A DNA stretch of 39,441 bases from DATACN01 sp038215095 (lineage in GTDB: Bacteria; Actinomycetota; Thermoleophilia; Solirubrobacterales; Thermoleophilaceae), in NCBI GenBank assembly GCA_038215095.1, contig JBBQRG010000020.1, forward strand, positions 1 to 39,441. Direction: 5' to 3'. Position 1 is the stretch's first letter. Each line of letters opens with the position of its first letter. The position numbers were made by a program, and so were the translations under genes. Below, piece by piece: positions 1 to 7,129 of the stretch. Below the pieces are notes generated by a model. That model worked only from the letters and a program-made list of their open reading frames with translations. It made no database searches and was not told the DNA's origin.

Positions 1-441
1 GTCGTCGTTGAAGTACGCGGGGACGGTGATCACCGCGCTGTCGACCGTGTCGCCGAGGTAGGCCTCGGCGTCCGCCTTCAGCTTCTGGAGGATCATCGCG
101 CTGATCTCCGGCGGGGCGTACTCCTGACCGCCGGCGCTCACACGCGCGTCACCGCCGGGGCCGGAGACGACCTCGAAGGGGACGATCTTCTCCTCCTCCT
201 TGACCTCGGCCTCCTTGCGGCCCATGAAGCGCTTGATCGAGAACACCGTGTTTTCGGGGTTGGTGACGGCCTGGCGCTTGGCCGGCGCACCGACGAGGCG
301 CTCGCCGCCCTCGGTGAACGCCACGACCGACGGCGTGGTTCGCGCGCCTTCGGCGTTCTCCACTACCGTTGGCTCGCCTCCCTCGAGCACGGCCATGCAC
401 GAGTTGGTCGTGCCCAGATCGATTCCGATCGTCTTGCCCAT
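1..441 (-). CDS. dnaK: Chaperone DnaK (Hsp70), N-terminal part, cut by the window edge
   Basis: The 147 visible codons give the start of an Hsp70 ATPase domain. They begin MGKTIGIDLGTTNS, which carries the phosphate-1 loop, and later include the ITVPAYFND segment. Hsp70 binds exposed hydrophobic peptide segments in the cytoplasm under ATP control with DnaJ and GrpE. The start is supported by an AAGGAG ribosome site seven to twelve bases upstream on the minus strand. The rest of the gene lies left of base 1. Neither a CIRCE nor a HAIR operator could be recognised upstream, so its heat-shock control is not visible here. It diverges from the lipoprotein foldase at 458. Confidence 0.97.
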   Translation of the reverse strand, partial: MGKTIGIDLGTTNSCMAVLEGGEPTVVENAEGARTTPSVVAFTEGGERLVGAPAKRQAVTNPENTVFSIKRFMGRKEAEVKEEEKIVPFEVVSGPGGDARVSAGGQEYAPPEISAMILQKLKADAEAYLGDTVDSAVITVPAYFNDD

Positions 442-457
442 TCTCAAACTCCTTCTA

Positions 458-1006
458 GTGCGTAATAAGAAATCTAAGCGAGAGTATGGCAGATATGTTC
501 TAGGCTGCCTGATGCTCGCGGCGGCGCTGGTGGGCGGCTGCGGCAGCGACAGCTCCCAGTCGTCGACTAGCCAGCCCACGGACAGCGTCACGGCCGACAC
601 CGGCACGGCCACCACGCCCGCGCCCAGCCTCAAGGACACCTCTCAGAAGCCCGTGATCCCGAAGCCCACCGGCGCGGTGCCGCGCGAGCTGAAGGTGCAC
701 GACATCGTGAAGGGCAAGGGGCCAGCCGCCAAGACCGGCGACGAGCTCACGGTCCAGTACGTGGGCGTGACCTTCTCGACCGGCGAGCAGTTCGACGCCT
801 CCTGGGACAACGGGCAGCCGTTCAGCTTCCAGCTCGGCGGCCAGGTGATCGCCGGCTGGAACCGCGGCCTCAAGGGCATGCGCAAGGGCGGCCGCCGCGA
901 GCTCACGATCCCGCCCACGCTGGCCTACGGCGCGCAGGGCTCGCCGCCCTCGATCGGCCCGAACGAGCCGCTCGTGTTCGTGGTCGACCTGGTCGGCCTG
1001 CGCTGA
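458..1006 (+). CDS. FKBP-type peptidyl-prolyl isomerase, lipoprotein
   Basis: The C-terminal half (about residues 85-182) is an FKBP domain: DELTVQYVG, FDASWDNGQPF, VIAGWNRGLKGM and LAYGAQG are hallmark segments. FKBPs catalyse cis-trans isomerisation of X-Pro bonds. The N-terminus read from GTG 458 is a lipoprotein signal: a KKSKR basic stretch, a hydrophobic run, and a lipobox ending LVGGC with Cys28 as the lipidation site, followed by a Ser/Thr/Pro linker. This places it on the outer face of the membrane. The start is uncertain: no Shine-Dalgarno precedes GTG 458, and ATG 512 would leave a signal peptide without positive charge. Only 16 bases separate it from dnaK, so the divergent promoters must overlap coding sequence. 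Confidence 0.85.
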   Translation: MRNKKSKREYGRYVLGCLMLAAALVGGCGSDSSQSSTSQPTDSVTADTGTATTPAPSLKDTSQKPVIPKPTGAVPRELKVHDIVKGKGPAAKTGDELTVQYVGVTFSTGEQFDASWDNGQPFSFQLGGQVIAGWNRGLKGMRKGGRRELTIPPTLAYGAQGSPPSIGPNEPLVFVVDLVGLR

Positions 1007-1009
1007 GGC

Positions 1010-2302
1010 TCAGAAGCTGAGCGCGTAGGCCACGAAGGCCGCGCCAGCCAGGGCGATCCCGGCGTAGTCCGAGCGGTAGTCGAGGTCCTCGTAGCGGGTG
1101 AGCAGCGCGACCGCCACGAGCGCCAGCGGGTCGAAGTACTTCTGGTAGACGAGCCCCACCGGCAGCGCGGCCAGCAGCACCGCCCCGAAATAGACCACGG
1201 GCATCGCCGGCGGCTTCGCGCGGCGCGCGAGCAGGTAGAGCGATGCGGTGCCAAGTGGCACGAGCCCCCAGAACAGCAGCGACGACCCGAGCAGCTCCGG
1301 CAGGTGGTCCGAGAGCTTCCAGAGCCAGCCGGCGTCTCCGGGCGTGGCCGCCGAGAGCGGGCGGTAGGCGAGCGGCGACACCAGCACGACCGCGGCGCCC
1401 GCCGCCGCCGCGATCGCCATGCCGCGCCTGGGCAGCTCGCGCCGCGTGACGCGCGCCGCCAGCCGCAGCGCGCGCGAGCCGCGCATCGCGCGCAGGCGTC
1501 GCGTCAGCGAGGGGCCGATCATGATCGCCGCGTAGACGCCGGCCAGCGCGAGCGTGAAGCCGACCGTCCGAAGCGTCACGGGGTCGCGGTCGGCGCAGAG
1601 CCCGCAGGAGGCCGGGTCGGAGCCGGGCGGAACGAGCCCACCCCAAACCGCCACGAGCGCGGCGAACGGGACCAGCGCCAGCGCCGCGATTCCGGCCGCC
1701 ATGACCTTGCGCTCCACGGCCAGCCGGCTTCGCAGTAGGAAGACGGCCGCCACGAGCGCAAGCCACAGGAAGGACTGCCGGGTGAGCACAGCGGCCGCCA
1801 TCGCGAGGCAGCCGAGCGCGAACTCGCGCAGGTCGGCGTCCCGCCCGAAGCGGTCGAAGCGGTCCAGCGCCAGGAGCGCGAACAGGAGCGCCAGGTTGTC
1901 GGTGAGAAGCGTGAAGGAGGCGCCGAGGTAGTAGGGCGACAGGGCCAGCAGCAGCGACAGCGCGAAGGCCTGTGGCTCCTCCAGGCCGCGCCGCACGAGC
2001 AGCCGGAACAGCGCAAGCACGGCGGCGTAGGAGATGAGCACGTTCAGCAGGCGCAGCCGCCAGAGCTCGAAGCCGACGAGCTTGCCCCAGCCCGCGAACA
2101 GCAGGTGGAAGAGCGGGGTCTGCGCGGCCGGGTAGCGCTCCAGGTCGATCCCGTGCGAGAACTTCAGGATCGTCGGCAGGTGGTAGAGCGTCGCGTCGTT
2201 GCCGTGGAAGGTGTGGATCTCCACGGTCAGCCCCTTCAGCAGCGCGATGCCCACGAGGAAGGGGAGCGCCAGGAGCGCCGGGTACACGAGGCGGCGGCTC
2301 AT
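1010..2302 (-). CDS. Multi-pass membrane glycosyltransferase, GT-C type (ALG10/GT39-like)
   Basis: This is a 430-residue protein of roughly ten hydrophobic segments. After the first membrane span comes HGNDATLYH, whose Asp36 sits where GT-C enzymes place their catalytic acid in the first external loop. The segment YPAAQTPLFHLL that follows is typical of polyprenyl-phosphate-sugar-using transferases. GT-C enzymes transfer a sugar from a lipid-linked donor on the outer membrane face; donor and acceptor cannot be read from sequence. Its ATG overlaps the stop of the upstream transporter (ATGA at 2299-2302), so the two are translationally coupled. It ends four bases from the convergent FKBP gene. 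The reading frame stays open farther upstream, but there it only shadows the transporter gene. Confidence 0.7.
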   Translation of the reverse strand: MSRRLVYPALLALPFLVGIALLKGLTVEIHTFHGNDATLYHLPTILKFSHGIDLERYPAAQTPLFHLLFAGWGKLVGFELWRLRLLNVLISYAAVLALFRLLVRRGLEEPQAFALSLLLALSPYYLGASFTLLTDNLALLFALLALDRFDRFGRDADLREFALGCLAMAAAVLTRQSFLWLALVAAVFLLRSRLAVERKVMAAGIAALALVPFAALVAVWGGLVPPGSDPASCGLCADRDPVTLRTVGFTLALAGVYAAIMIGPSLTRRLRAMRGSRALRLAARVTRRELPRRGMAIAAAAGAAVVLVSPLAYRPLSAATPGDAGWLWKLSDHLPELLGSSLLFWGLVPLGTASLYLLARRAKPPAMPVVYFGAVLLAALPVGLVYQKYFDPLALVAVALLTRYEDLDYRSDYAGIALAGAAFVAYALSF

Positions 2303-3189
2303 CCCTCGGGCAGCGGACGCGGCGGGCGCAGGCGCGGGGCCAGCTCCACGGCCACGATCGCGATCAGGATCAGGCCGGCACCCAGCCACGAGACGGCCGA
2401 CAGTCGCTCGTCCGCCAGCAGGTAGCCGAACAGGCCGGCAAAGGCCGGCTCGCTGGCCAGGATCAGTGCTGTTCGCGCCGGCGGCGCGTGGCGCTGGGCG
2501 AAGGTCTGGACGAAGAAGCCGAGCGCGCTGGCCACCAGGGCGGTCACGATCAGCGCCGACCACACCGTCTGGCCGCGCGGCTGCTCGAGCGGGCTCGCGG
2601 CCGCGGCGATGGCGATGCAGGCGGTGCCGCACACCAGCAGTTGCACCGCCACCAGCGCGCCGGCGTCGTAGCGCTCCACGGCGTGGCCGGTGGCCAGGAT
2701 GTGCGCGGCGAAGGCGAGCGCGCACAGCAGCACGAGGCCGTCGCCGCGCAGGGCGAACCCGCCGCCGGCGCCGGACAGCATGTAGAGCCCGAGCGCCGAG
2801 ACCGCGGCCGCCGCCCAGGCCACGGCGCCGATGCGCTCGCGCAGGACGAGCGCGGCCAGCAGCGGCGTGAGCACCACGAACAGTCCGGTGATGAAGCCGG
2901 CGTTGGACGCGGTCGTGTGCTCGAGGCCGAAGGTCTGGAGGATGTAGCCGGCGGTGAGGAGCACGCCCATCAACAGGCCGGCCCGCCAGCCGGCGGCGTC
3001 GAGTCTCCACAGCGGCCGCCAGAAGACGGCCGTCATCAACAGCGCGGCGGGCACGAAGCGGTAGCCCAGAAAGGCCATCGTCGGCAACCGGGCGATCGCG
3101 TCCTGGACCATCACGAAGGTCAGGCCCCAGACAGCGGCGATACCCACCAGGCCTCCCTCCGCCGCGCGGCGCATCGTCGTGTCGCTCAT
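2299..3189 (-). CDS. EamA/DMT-family transporter
   Basis: This 296-residue protein has about ten transmembrane segments arranged as two EamA repeats. Typical signatures are AAVWGLTFVMVQDA in the first span, the GLEHTTASNAGFITGL segment, and LASEPAFAGLFGYLLADE in the second repeat. The family exports or imports small metabolites such as amino acids; the substrate cannot be inferred here. ATG 3189 is chosen because it overlaps the nth stop (ATGA at 3186-3189). It is the middle gene of a tightly coupled nth-transporter-glycosyltransferase operon. Confidence 0.9.
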   Translation of the reverse strand: MSDTTMRRAAEGGLVGIAAVWGLTFVMVQDAIARLPTMAFLGYRFVPAALLMTAVFWRPLWRLDAAGWRAGLLMGVLLTAGYILQTFGLEHTTASNAGFITGLFVVLTPLLAALVLRERIGAVAWAAAAVSALGLYMLSGAGGGFALRGDGLVLLCALAFAAHILATGHAVERYDAGALVAVQLLVCGTACIAIAAAASPLEQPRGQTVWSALIVTALVASALGFFVQTFAQRHAPPARTALILASEPAFAGLFGYLLADERLSAVSWLGAGLILIAIVAVELAPRLRPPRPLPEG

Positions 3190-3959
3190 GGGCGCATGCG
3201 CTCGCGGCCGTACGGGCACATGCGCAGCAGAGGGCACTCCCCGCAGCGCGGCGCGCGTGCCGTGCAGGTGCGCCTTCCGTGGCGGATCAGCAGCACGTGG
3301 GACTCGTACGCCTCCTCCGGGGTGGTCAGGCGCAGCAGCTCGTCGTGCGCCTCCTCCAGGGAGCCACCGGGGCGAAACAGCCCGAGGCGGGTGCCCACGC
3401 GGTAGACGTGCGTGTCCACCGGCACGTCGTGGCGGCCGTAGGAGAACAACAGCACGCAGGCCGCCGTCTTTCGGCCCACGCCGGGGAGCTCGCAGAGGTA
3501 GTCGCGGCCCTCCGCCACGGGGGCGCTGCCGAGCCAGGTGAGATCGTCGTCGCCGATCGCCTCGAGGATGCGCTGGATGCGGCCGGCCTTCGTGGGCGCC
3601 AGGCCGCCGGGGCGGATCGCGTCCTCGACGTCCTCCGTCGGGGCGTCGCGCACCTCGGGCCAGCTGTCGAACCGCTCGCGCAGCCGCCCGTAGGCCACGT
3701 CGCGGTTGCGGTCGTTGGTGTTCTGCGAGAGGACGGTGAGCACCAGCTCGTCGATCGGAGCCTCGTGGGGGTCGAGCAGCGGGCGCCCGTACTCGGATCG
3801 CAGCCGCTCGAGGATCCGGCGCAGGCGGCGGCGATCGGAGGGCTTCCAGTCCGGCACCGGCGGAAGGCTAAGGGCCTCGACAGAGCCGCCATGGTTGAAC
3901 GAGCGCGGGAGCTTCTCGGCTAGCCTGTCCGCGGTGCTGCGAGCCGTGATCTCTTCCAT
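3186..3959 (-). CDS. nth: Endonuclease III, Fe-S DNA glycosylase/AP lyase
   Basis: At 257 residues this is slightly longer than E. coli Nth. The helix-hairpin-helix reads LCELPGVGRKTAACVLL with the nucleophilic Lys164, and the catalytic Asp is Asp182 in VPVDTHVYRV. The C-terminal [4Fe-4S] loop is complete, with Cys232, 239, 242 and 248 in C-x6-C-x2-C-x5-C spacing. The enzyme removes oxidised pyrimidines and nicks the resulting abasic site in base excision repair. ATG 3959 is preferred; the frame is open upstream but loses family similarity there. It heads the operon that continues into the EamA transporter through an ATGA overlap. Confidence 0.95.
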   Translation of the reverse strand: MEEITARSTADRLAEKLPRSFNHGGSVEALSLPPVPDWKPSDRRRLRRILERLRSEYGRPLLDPHEAPIDELVLTVLSQNTNDRNRDVAYGRLRERFDSWPEVRDAPTEDVEDAIRPGGLAPTKAGRIQRILEAIGDDDLTWLGSAPVAEGRDYLCELPGVGRKTAACVLLFSYGRHDVPVDTHVYRVGTRLGLFRPGGSLEEAHDELLRLTTPEEAYESHVLLIRHGRRTCTARAPRCGECPLLRMCPYGRERMRP

Positions 3960-4011
3960 CACGGCGCCGCCGCGCACGCGTCCGCCGACGAAGGAGCCGC
4001 CGGGCCCGCGA

Positions 4012-5649
4012 GTGGGGCGCCGGCCGCCTGCGACGGGGCTCAAGTCCCGCTGGCAGCGCATCGACTGGTGGCGTGCCTCGCCGATAGTCATCGCCTCAGT
4101 TCTGTCCGTGATCTACATGGTCTGGCGGCCGCGGACGGTGGACATGGCCGCGCACGTGTTCCGCTCGGAGCTGTTCGGCAAGCAGGGCTTCACGATCTGG
4201 AACGGGCAGTGGTACGGCGGCCACCACACGCCTGCCTACAGCGTGCTTTCGCCTGCGCTGGGCTGGCTGCTCACCCCGCAGCTAGCGCTCTCGGTGTGCG
4301 CGATCGCCAGCGCCGCGCTCTACGAGCCGTTGGCGCGCGGCTGGTTCGGCGAGCGCCGCGCCCGCTGGGGCTCGATCTGGTTCGGCCTGGCCACTGGGGC
4401 GCTGCTGTTCACCAGCCGGCTGCCGTTCGCCATCGGAGTGGCCTTCGCCCTGGGCGCGTTGCTCGCGCTCCAGCGCCGGCGGCGCGCTGCGGCGCTCGTG
4501 CTGGCGTTCCTGTGCCCGCTCGGCAGCCCGGTGGCGGGACTCTTCCTTGCGATGGCCGGCCTGACCTACGCGCTCGCGGCCGGCGGACTCGACACGCACA
4601 ACAAGCGGACCGACGGCGCCTGCATCGCATTGGCGGCGTTCCTGCCCCCTGTGTTTCTCTCGGTGGCGTTCCCGGAGGGCGGCTGGGCGCCGTTCCCGTT
4701 CTCCGCCTTCTTCCCGATCCCGATCTTCTGCGCCGCCTGCCTGCTGCTGCTGCCGCGCCGCCAGCGCGTCCTGCGCCTCGGCGTGATCCTGTACGCGATC
4801 GGCTCCCTCGTGGCGCTGGTGTTCGAGACGCCCATGGGAGGCAACGCCGTGCGCCTCGGCGCGCTGTTCGGCGGTCCCGTGCTGCTGAGCGCAATCTGGG
4901 GCCGGCGCCTGCGCGGCGGCCGGGCGGGCATGGCGGCCCTGGCCGCGCTCATGCTCGGGCTGTTCGTGTGGCAGTGGTCCGCGCCCGCGCGCGACGTGGT
5001 CAAGTACATGGAGGACCCGGCCGCGAAGGCGGGCTACTTCGACGAGCTCAACGAGTACCTGAAGACGCTCACCCCGCAGCGGCGCATCGAGATCCCCTTC
5101 ACGCGCAGCCACTGGGAGGCCGCCGAGATCGCGCCCGACTTCCCGCTGGCGCGCGGCTGGCTGCGCCAGCTCGACACCGGGCACCACCCGATCTTCTACC
5201 GCGGCCAGCTGAACCGCTTCACCTATGCGAGCTGGCTGGCCGAGAACGCGGTGCGCTACGTGGCGCTGCCGAACGCCATCCCCGACAAGAGCTCCTACCA
5301 GGAGCGCGCGCTGATCGAGCGCGGGCTGCCCTACCTCCAGCTCATATGGCGCGGCGACAACTGGCGGCTCTACGAAGTGATCCTGCCCGCCCCGTTCGTG
5401 ATCCCGGAGAAGCAGGCGAACGTGGTGCTGGAGCAGCTCGGCAGCGACCAGCTGCTGCTCGACGTGAAGCGCCCGGGGCCGGCGATCGTGCGCGTGCGCT
5501 GGACGCCCTACTGGTATGCGCCGGGGGCCTGCGTGGAGCGCAACGGCGCCTGGACGCGGGTGATCGCAAAGCGCCGTGGGTTCGTGCGCATGAGCACTCG
5601 TTTCTCGCTCGAGCGGGTGTTCTCGCGCGGTCGCCGCTGCACCTCCTGA
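4012..5649 (+). CDS. Large GT-C-like integral membrane protein
   Basis: This is a 545-residue protein with about ten membrane spans between residues 20 and 330 and a C-terminal extracytoplasmic domain of about 200 residues rich in Trp, Tyr and Pro. After the first span comes RTVDMAAHVFRSELF, with an acidic residue (Asp44) where GT-C glycosyltransferases have their catalytic acid, then TIWNGQWYGGHHTPAYS. The layout resembles bacterial PTPS-related/PMT-like membrane proteins, so an envelope glycosyltransferase role is inferred, not shown. GTG 4012 gives a basic N-terminus followed by a span and leaves 52 bases to nth. Earlier in-frame GTG codons at 3934 and 3946 would overlap nth. Confidence 0.6.
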   Translation: MGRRPPATGLKSRWQRIDWWRASPIVIASVLSVIYMVWRPRTVDMAAHVFRSELFGKQGFTIWNGQWYGGHHTPAYSVLSPALGWLLTPQLALSVCAIASAALYEPLARGWFGERRARWGSIWFGLATGALLFTSRLPFAIGVAFALGALLALQRRRRAAALVLAFLCPLGSPVAGLFLAMAGLTYALAAGGLDTHNKRTDGACIALAAFLPPVFLSVAFPEGGWAPFPFSAFFPIPIFCAACLLLLPRRQRVLRLGVILYAIGSLVALVFETPMGGNAVRLGALFGGPVLLSAIWGRRLRGGRAGMAALAALMLGLFVWQWSAPARDVVKYMEDPAAKAGYFDELNEYLKTLTPQRRIEIPFTRSHWEAAEIAPDFPLARGWLRQLDTGHHPIFYRGQLNRFTYASWLAENAVRYVALPNAIPDKSSYQERALIERGLPYLQLIWRGDNWRLYEVILPAPFVIPEKQANVVLEQLGSDQLLLDVKRPGPAIVRVRWTPYWYAPGACVERNGAWTRVIAKRRGFVRMSTRFSLERVFSRGRRCTS

Positions 5650-5666
5650 GTACCCGAAAAGACCGC

Positions 5667-5672
5667 TAGGGT
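5667..5672 (+). promoter_or_regulatory. Putative -10 element for a leaderless mRNA (PAP2 gene)
   Basis: TAGGGT ends nine bases before ATG 5682, so transcription would begin at or next to the start codon. It fits the TANNNT pattern found before several other starts in this window. A GGTAGGA stretch in the same place could alternatively act as a weak ribosome site. Confidence 0.3.
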
Positions 5673-5681
5673 AGGACCCCG

Positions 5682-6461
5682 ATGGCCCGAATCTCGCGCA
5701 TTGTGCGCCGTGGCTCGTCGCGGATGTTGCCGGCCGGCTGGCTTGACCTGCTTCGGCAGATCGTGCTCTTCTGCGGCGCGTACTACCTCTACCGGCTCGT
5801 CCGCGGCGCGGAGGACGGCCAGATCGTGGCCGCCTTCGAGCACGCGAGGCAGGTGATCCACGTGGAGCAGGGCGTGGGAGCCTTCTTCGAGCCGAGCATG
5901 CAGCAGTGGGCGCGCGGAGCCGGCTGGCCGATCACGATCGCCAACTTCCTGTACCTGAACTCGCACTTCGTGGTCACGACCACGTTCCTCGCCTGGCTCT
6001 ACATGGCCCGCAACCGCGCCTTCTACTTCGTGCGCAACATGTTCATGGTTGCCATGGGGCTCGCACTCGTGCTCTATGTGCTCTACCCCACGGCGCCGCC
6101 CCGCTTCATGCCCGAGTTCGGCTTCTCGGACACGGTGGCCGACTTCGTAGGTCAGACAGCCGAGAACACGGCTGACGCGCTCTACAACCCGTATGCCGCC
6201 GTTCCCAGCATGCACGTGGCCTTCGCCCTGATGATCGCGGTCCCGGCGGTGGAGCTCGTCCGCAACCGCGCGCTGAAGGTTCTGTGGGCGATCTATCCGG
6301 GCATCGTGACCTTCGTGGTCGTGGCCACCGGGAACCACTTCTGGATCGACGCGGTCCTCGGGGCGACCGTCGCCGCGGTCTCGGCCTGGACCGCCGCGGC
6401 AGCCTTCGGGCGGCTCCGGCCCGAAGCCTGGAGCTGGCAGCCCGCCAAGGTCACGGCTTGA
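5682..6461 (+). CDS. PAP2-superfamily membrane phosphatase/phosphotransferase, Aur1-like
   Basis: This 259-residue membrane protein has about six spans. The PAP2 motifs are present: PSMH at 175-178 carries the catalytic His, and GNHFWID carries His219 and Asp223. The preceding NPYAAVPSMH block matches the PAP2_3 (Aur1/inositol phosphotransferase-like) subgroup better than classical PAP2 enzymes. Members hydrolyse or transfer phosphate groups of lipids at the membrane. It is followed immediately by a CDP-alcohol phosphotransferase, and ino1 lies next, so dephosphorylation of phosphatidylinositol phosphate or an inositol-phosphate transfer is a reasonable inference. The substrate is not proven by sequence. 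Confidence 0.8.
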   Translation: MARISRIVRRGSSRMLPAGWLDLLRQIVLFCGAYYLYRLVRGAEDGQIVAAFEHARQVIHVEQGVGAFFEPSMQQWARGAGWPITIANFLYLNSHFVVTTTFLAWLYMARNRAFYFVRNMFMVAMGLALVLYVLYPTAPPRFMPEFGFSDTVADFVGQTAENTADALYNPYAAVPSMHVAFALMIAVPAVELVRNRALKVLWAIYPGIVTFVVVATGNHFWIDAVLGATVAAVSAWTAAAAFGRLRPEAWSWQPAKVTA

Positions 6462-6472
6462 CCGCGGGAGAG

Positions 6473-7054
6473 ATGCGCCTCGCGGCGCGCGAGCGGCTGA
6501 TCGAGTCGCGGCTCACGCCGAACGCGATCTCCCTGACCGGCTTCGCCGGGAACCTGGTGGCCGCCGCGCTCGTACTGGACGAGCGCTTCGTACTCGCCGG
6601 GATCGCGTTCATCGCCGGCTCGGTGATGGACATGTTCGACGGGCGCTACTCGCGCATGTCGGGCAAGGGCACGCCCTTCGGCGCGTTCCTCGACTCCACG
6701 CTCGACCGGGTCGAGGAGGGCGTGGTGCTGGCGGCGGTCGCGGCCTACTTCGCCAAGCACAGCGACGACGTCGCGGTCGGCGCCGTGGTGCTCTCCGTGG
6801 TGGGCTCATACATGGTCAGCTACACGCGAGCGCGGGCCGAGGCGCTCGGCGTGGAATGCAAGGTAGGCGTGGCCACGCGGGCCGTCCGGGTGGTCATCCT
6901 CTCCATCGGCCTGCTTTTCGCGACCGGGGCGGGCATCGGCGACTTCGAGCTGCTCAAGCCTGCTATCTACGTAATGGCCGCGCTCACGATCTTCACCACG
7001 TTCCAGCGCGTTTTCCACGTCCGGCGGCAGCTGCTGCGGCCGGACGCGGTGTAA
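6473..7054 (+). CDS. CDP-alcohol phosphatidyltransferase (probable phosphatidylinositol-phosphate synthase)
   Basis: This 193-residue integral membrane protein has the full CDP-alcohol phosphotransferase signature D53-x2-D56-G57-x2-S60-R61-x8-G70-x3-D74-x3-D78; the usual Ala before Arg is Ser. These Asp residues bind the metal and the CDP-diacylglycerol donor. In actinobacteria this family makes phosphatidylinositol phosphate from inositol-1-phosphate, and the neighbouring ino1 supports that assignment; phosphatidylglycerophosphate synthase is the alternative. ATG 6473 has GGGAG very close upstream. TTG 6458, overlapping the previous stop and with AAGG seven bases away, is an equally possible start that adds five residues. 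It is probably co-transcribed with the PAP2 gene. Confidence 0.85.
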   Translation: MRLAARERLIESRLTPNAISLTGFAGNLVAAALVLDERFVLAGIAFIAGSVMDMFDGRYSRMSGKGTPFGAFLDSTLDRVEEGVVLAAVAAYFAKHSDDVAVGAVVLSVVGSYMVSYTRARAEALGVECKVGVATRAVRVVILSIGLLFATGAGIGDFELLKPAIYVMAALTIFTTFQRVFHVRRQLLRPDAV

Positions 7055-7057
7055 CAA

Positions 7058-7092
7058 GGGCCCCAACGCGGGTATGTAAAAACCGCGGGCCC
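7058..7092 (+). promoter_or_regulatory. Candidate antiterminator hairpin in the ino1 leader
   Basis: GGGCCC at 7058-7063 can pair with GGGCCC at 7087-7092, and inside it GCGG at 7068-7071 pairs with CCGC at 7083-7086. The 3' arm is the same segment that forms the 5' arm of the following terminator-like hairpin, so the two structures exclude each other. The short loop contains an A-rich run. A regulatory function is inferred. Confidence 0.4.
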
Positions 7093-7108
7093 GGAACGGG
7101 CCCCTTTT
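7087..7108 (+). terminator. Rho-independent terminator-like hairpin just before ino1
   Basis: A seven-base-pair GC stem (7087-7093 with 7097-7103) closes a GAA loop and is followed by C and TTTT. It may end the PAP2/phosphotransferase transcript. Only nine bases separate it from the ino1 ribosome site, so it may instead act as an attenuator or a 5' stabilising hairpin of the ino1 mRNA. Confidence 0.6.
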
Positions 7109-7129
7109 CACGCTTTTAGGAGGCATCTC

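Noticed and set aside
442..520. CIRCE or HAIR heat-shock operator upstream of dnaK
   Set aside because: Neither the TTAGCACTC-N9-GAGTGCTAA nor the CTTGAGT-N7-ACTCAAG pattern is present.
1010..3010. A 666-codon open frame on the minus strand spanning two genes
   Set aside because: Only the part from 2302 downward is protein-like. The upstream part is the transporter gene read out of frame and is Arg/Ala-rich noise.
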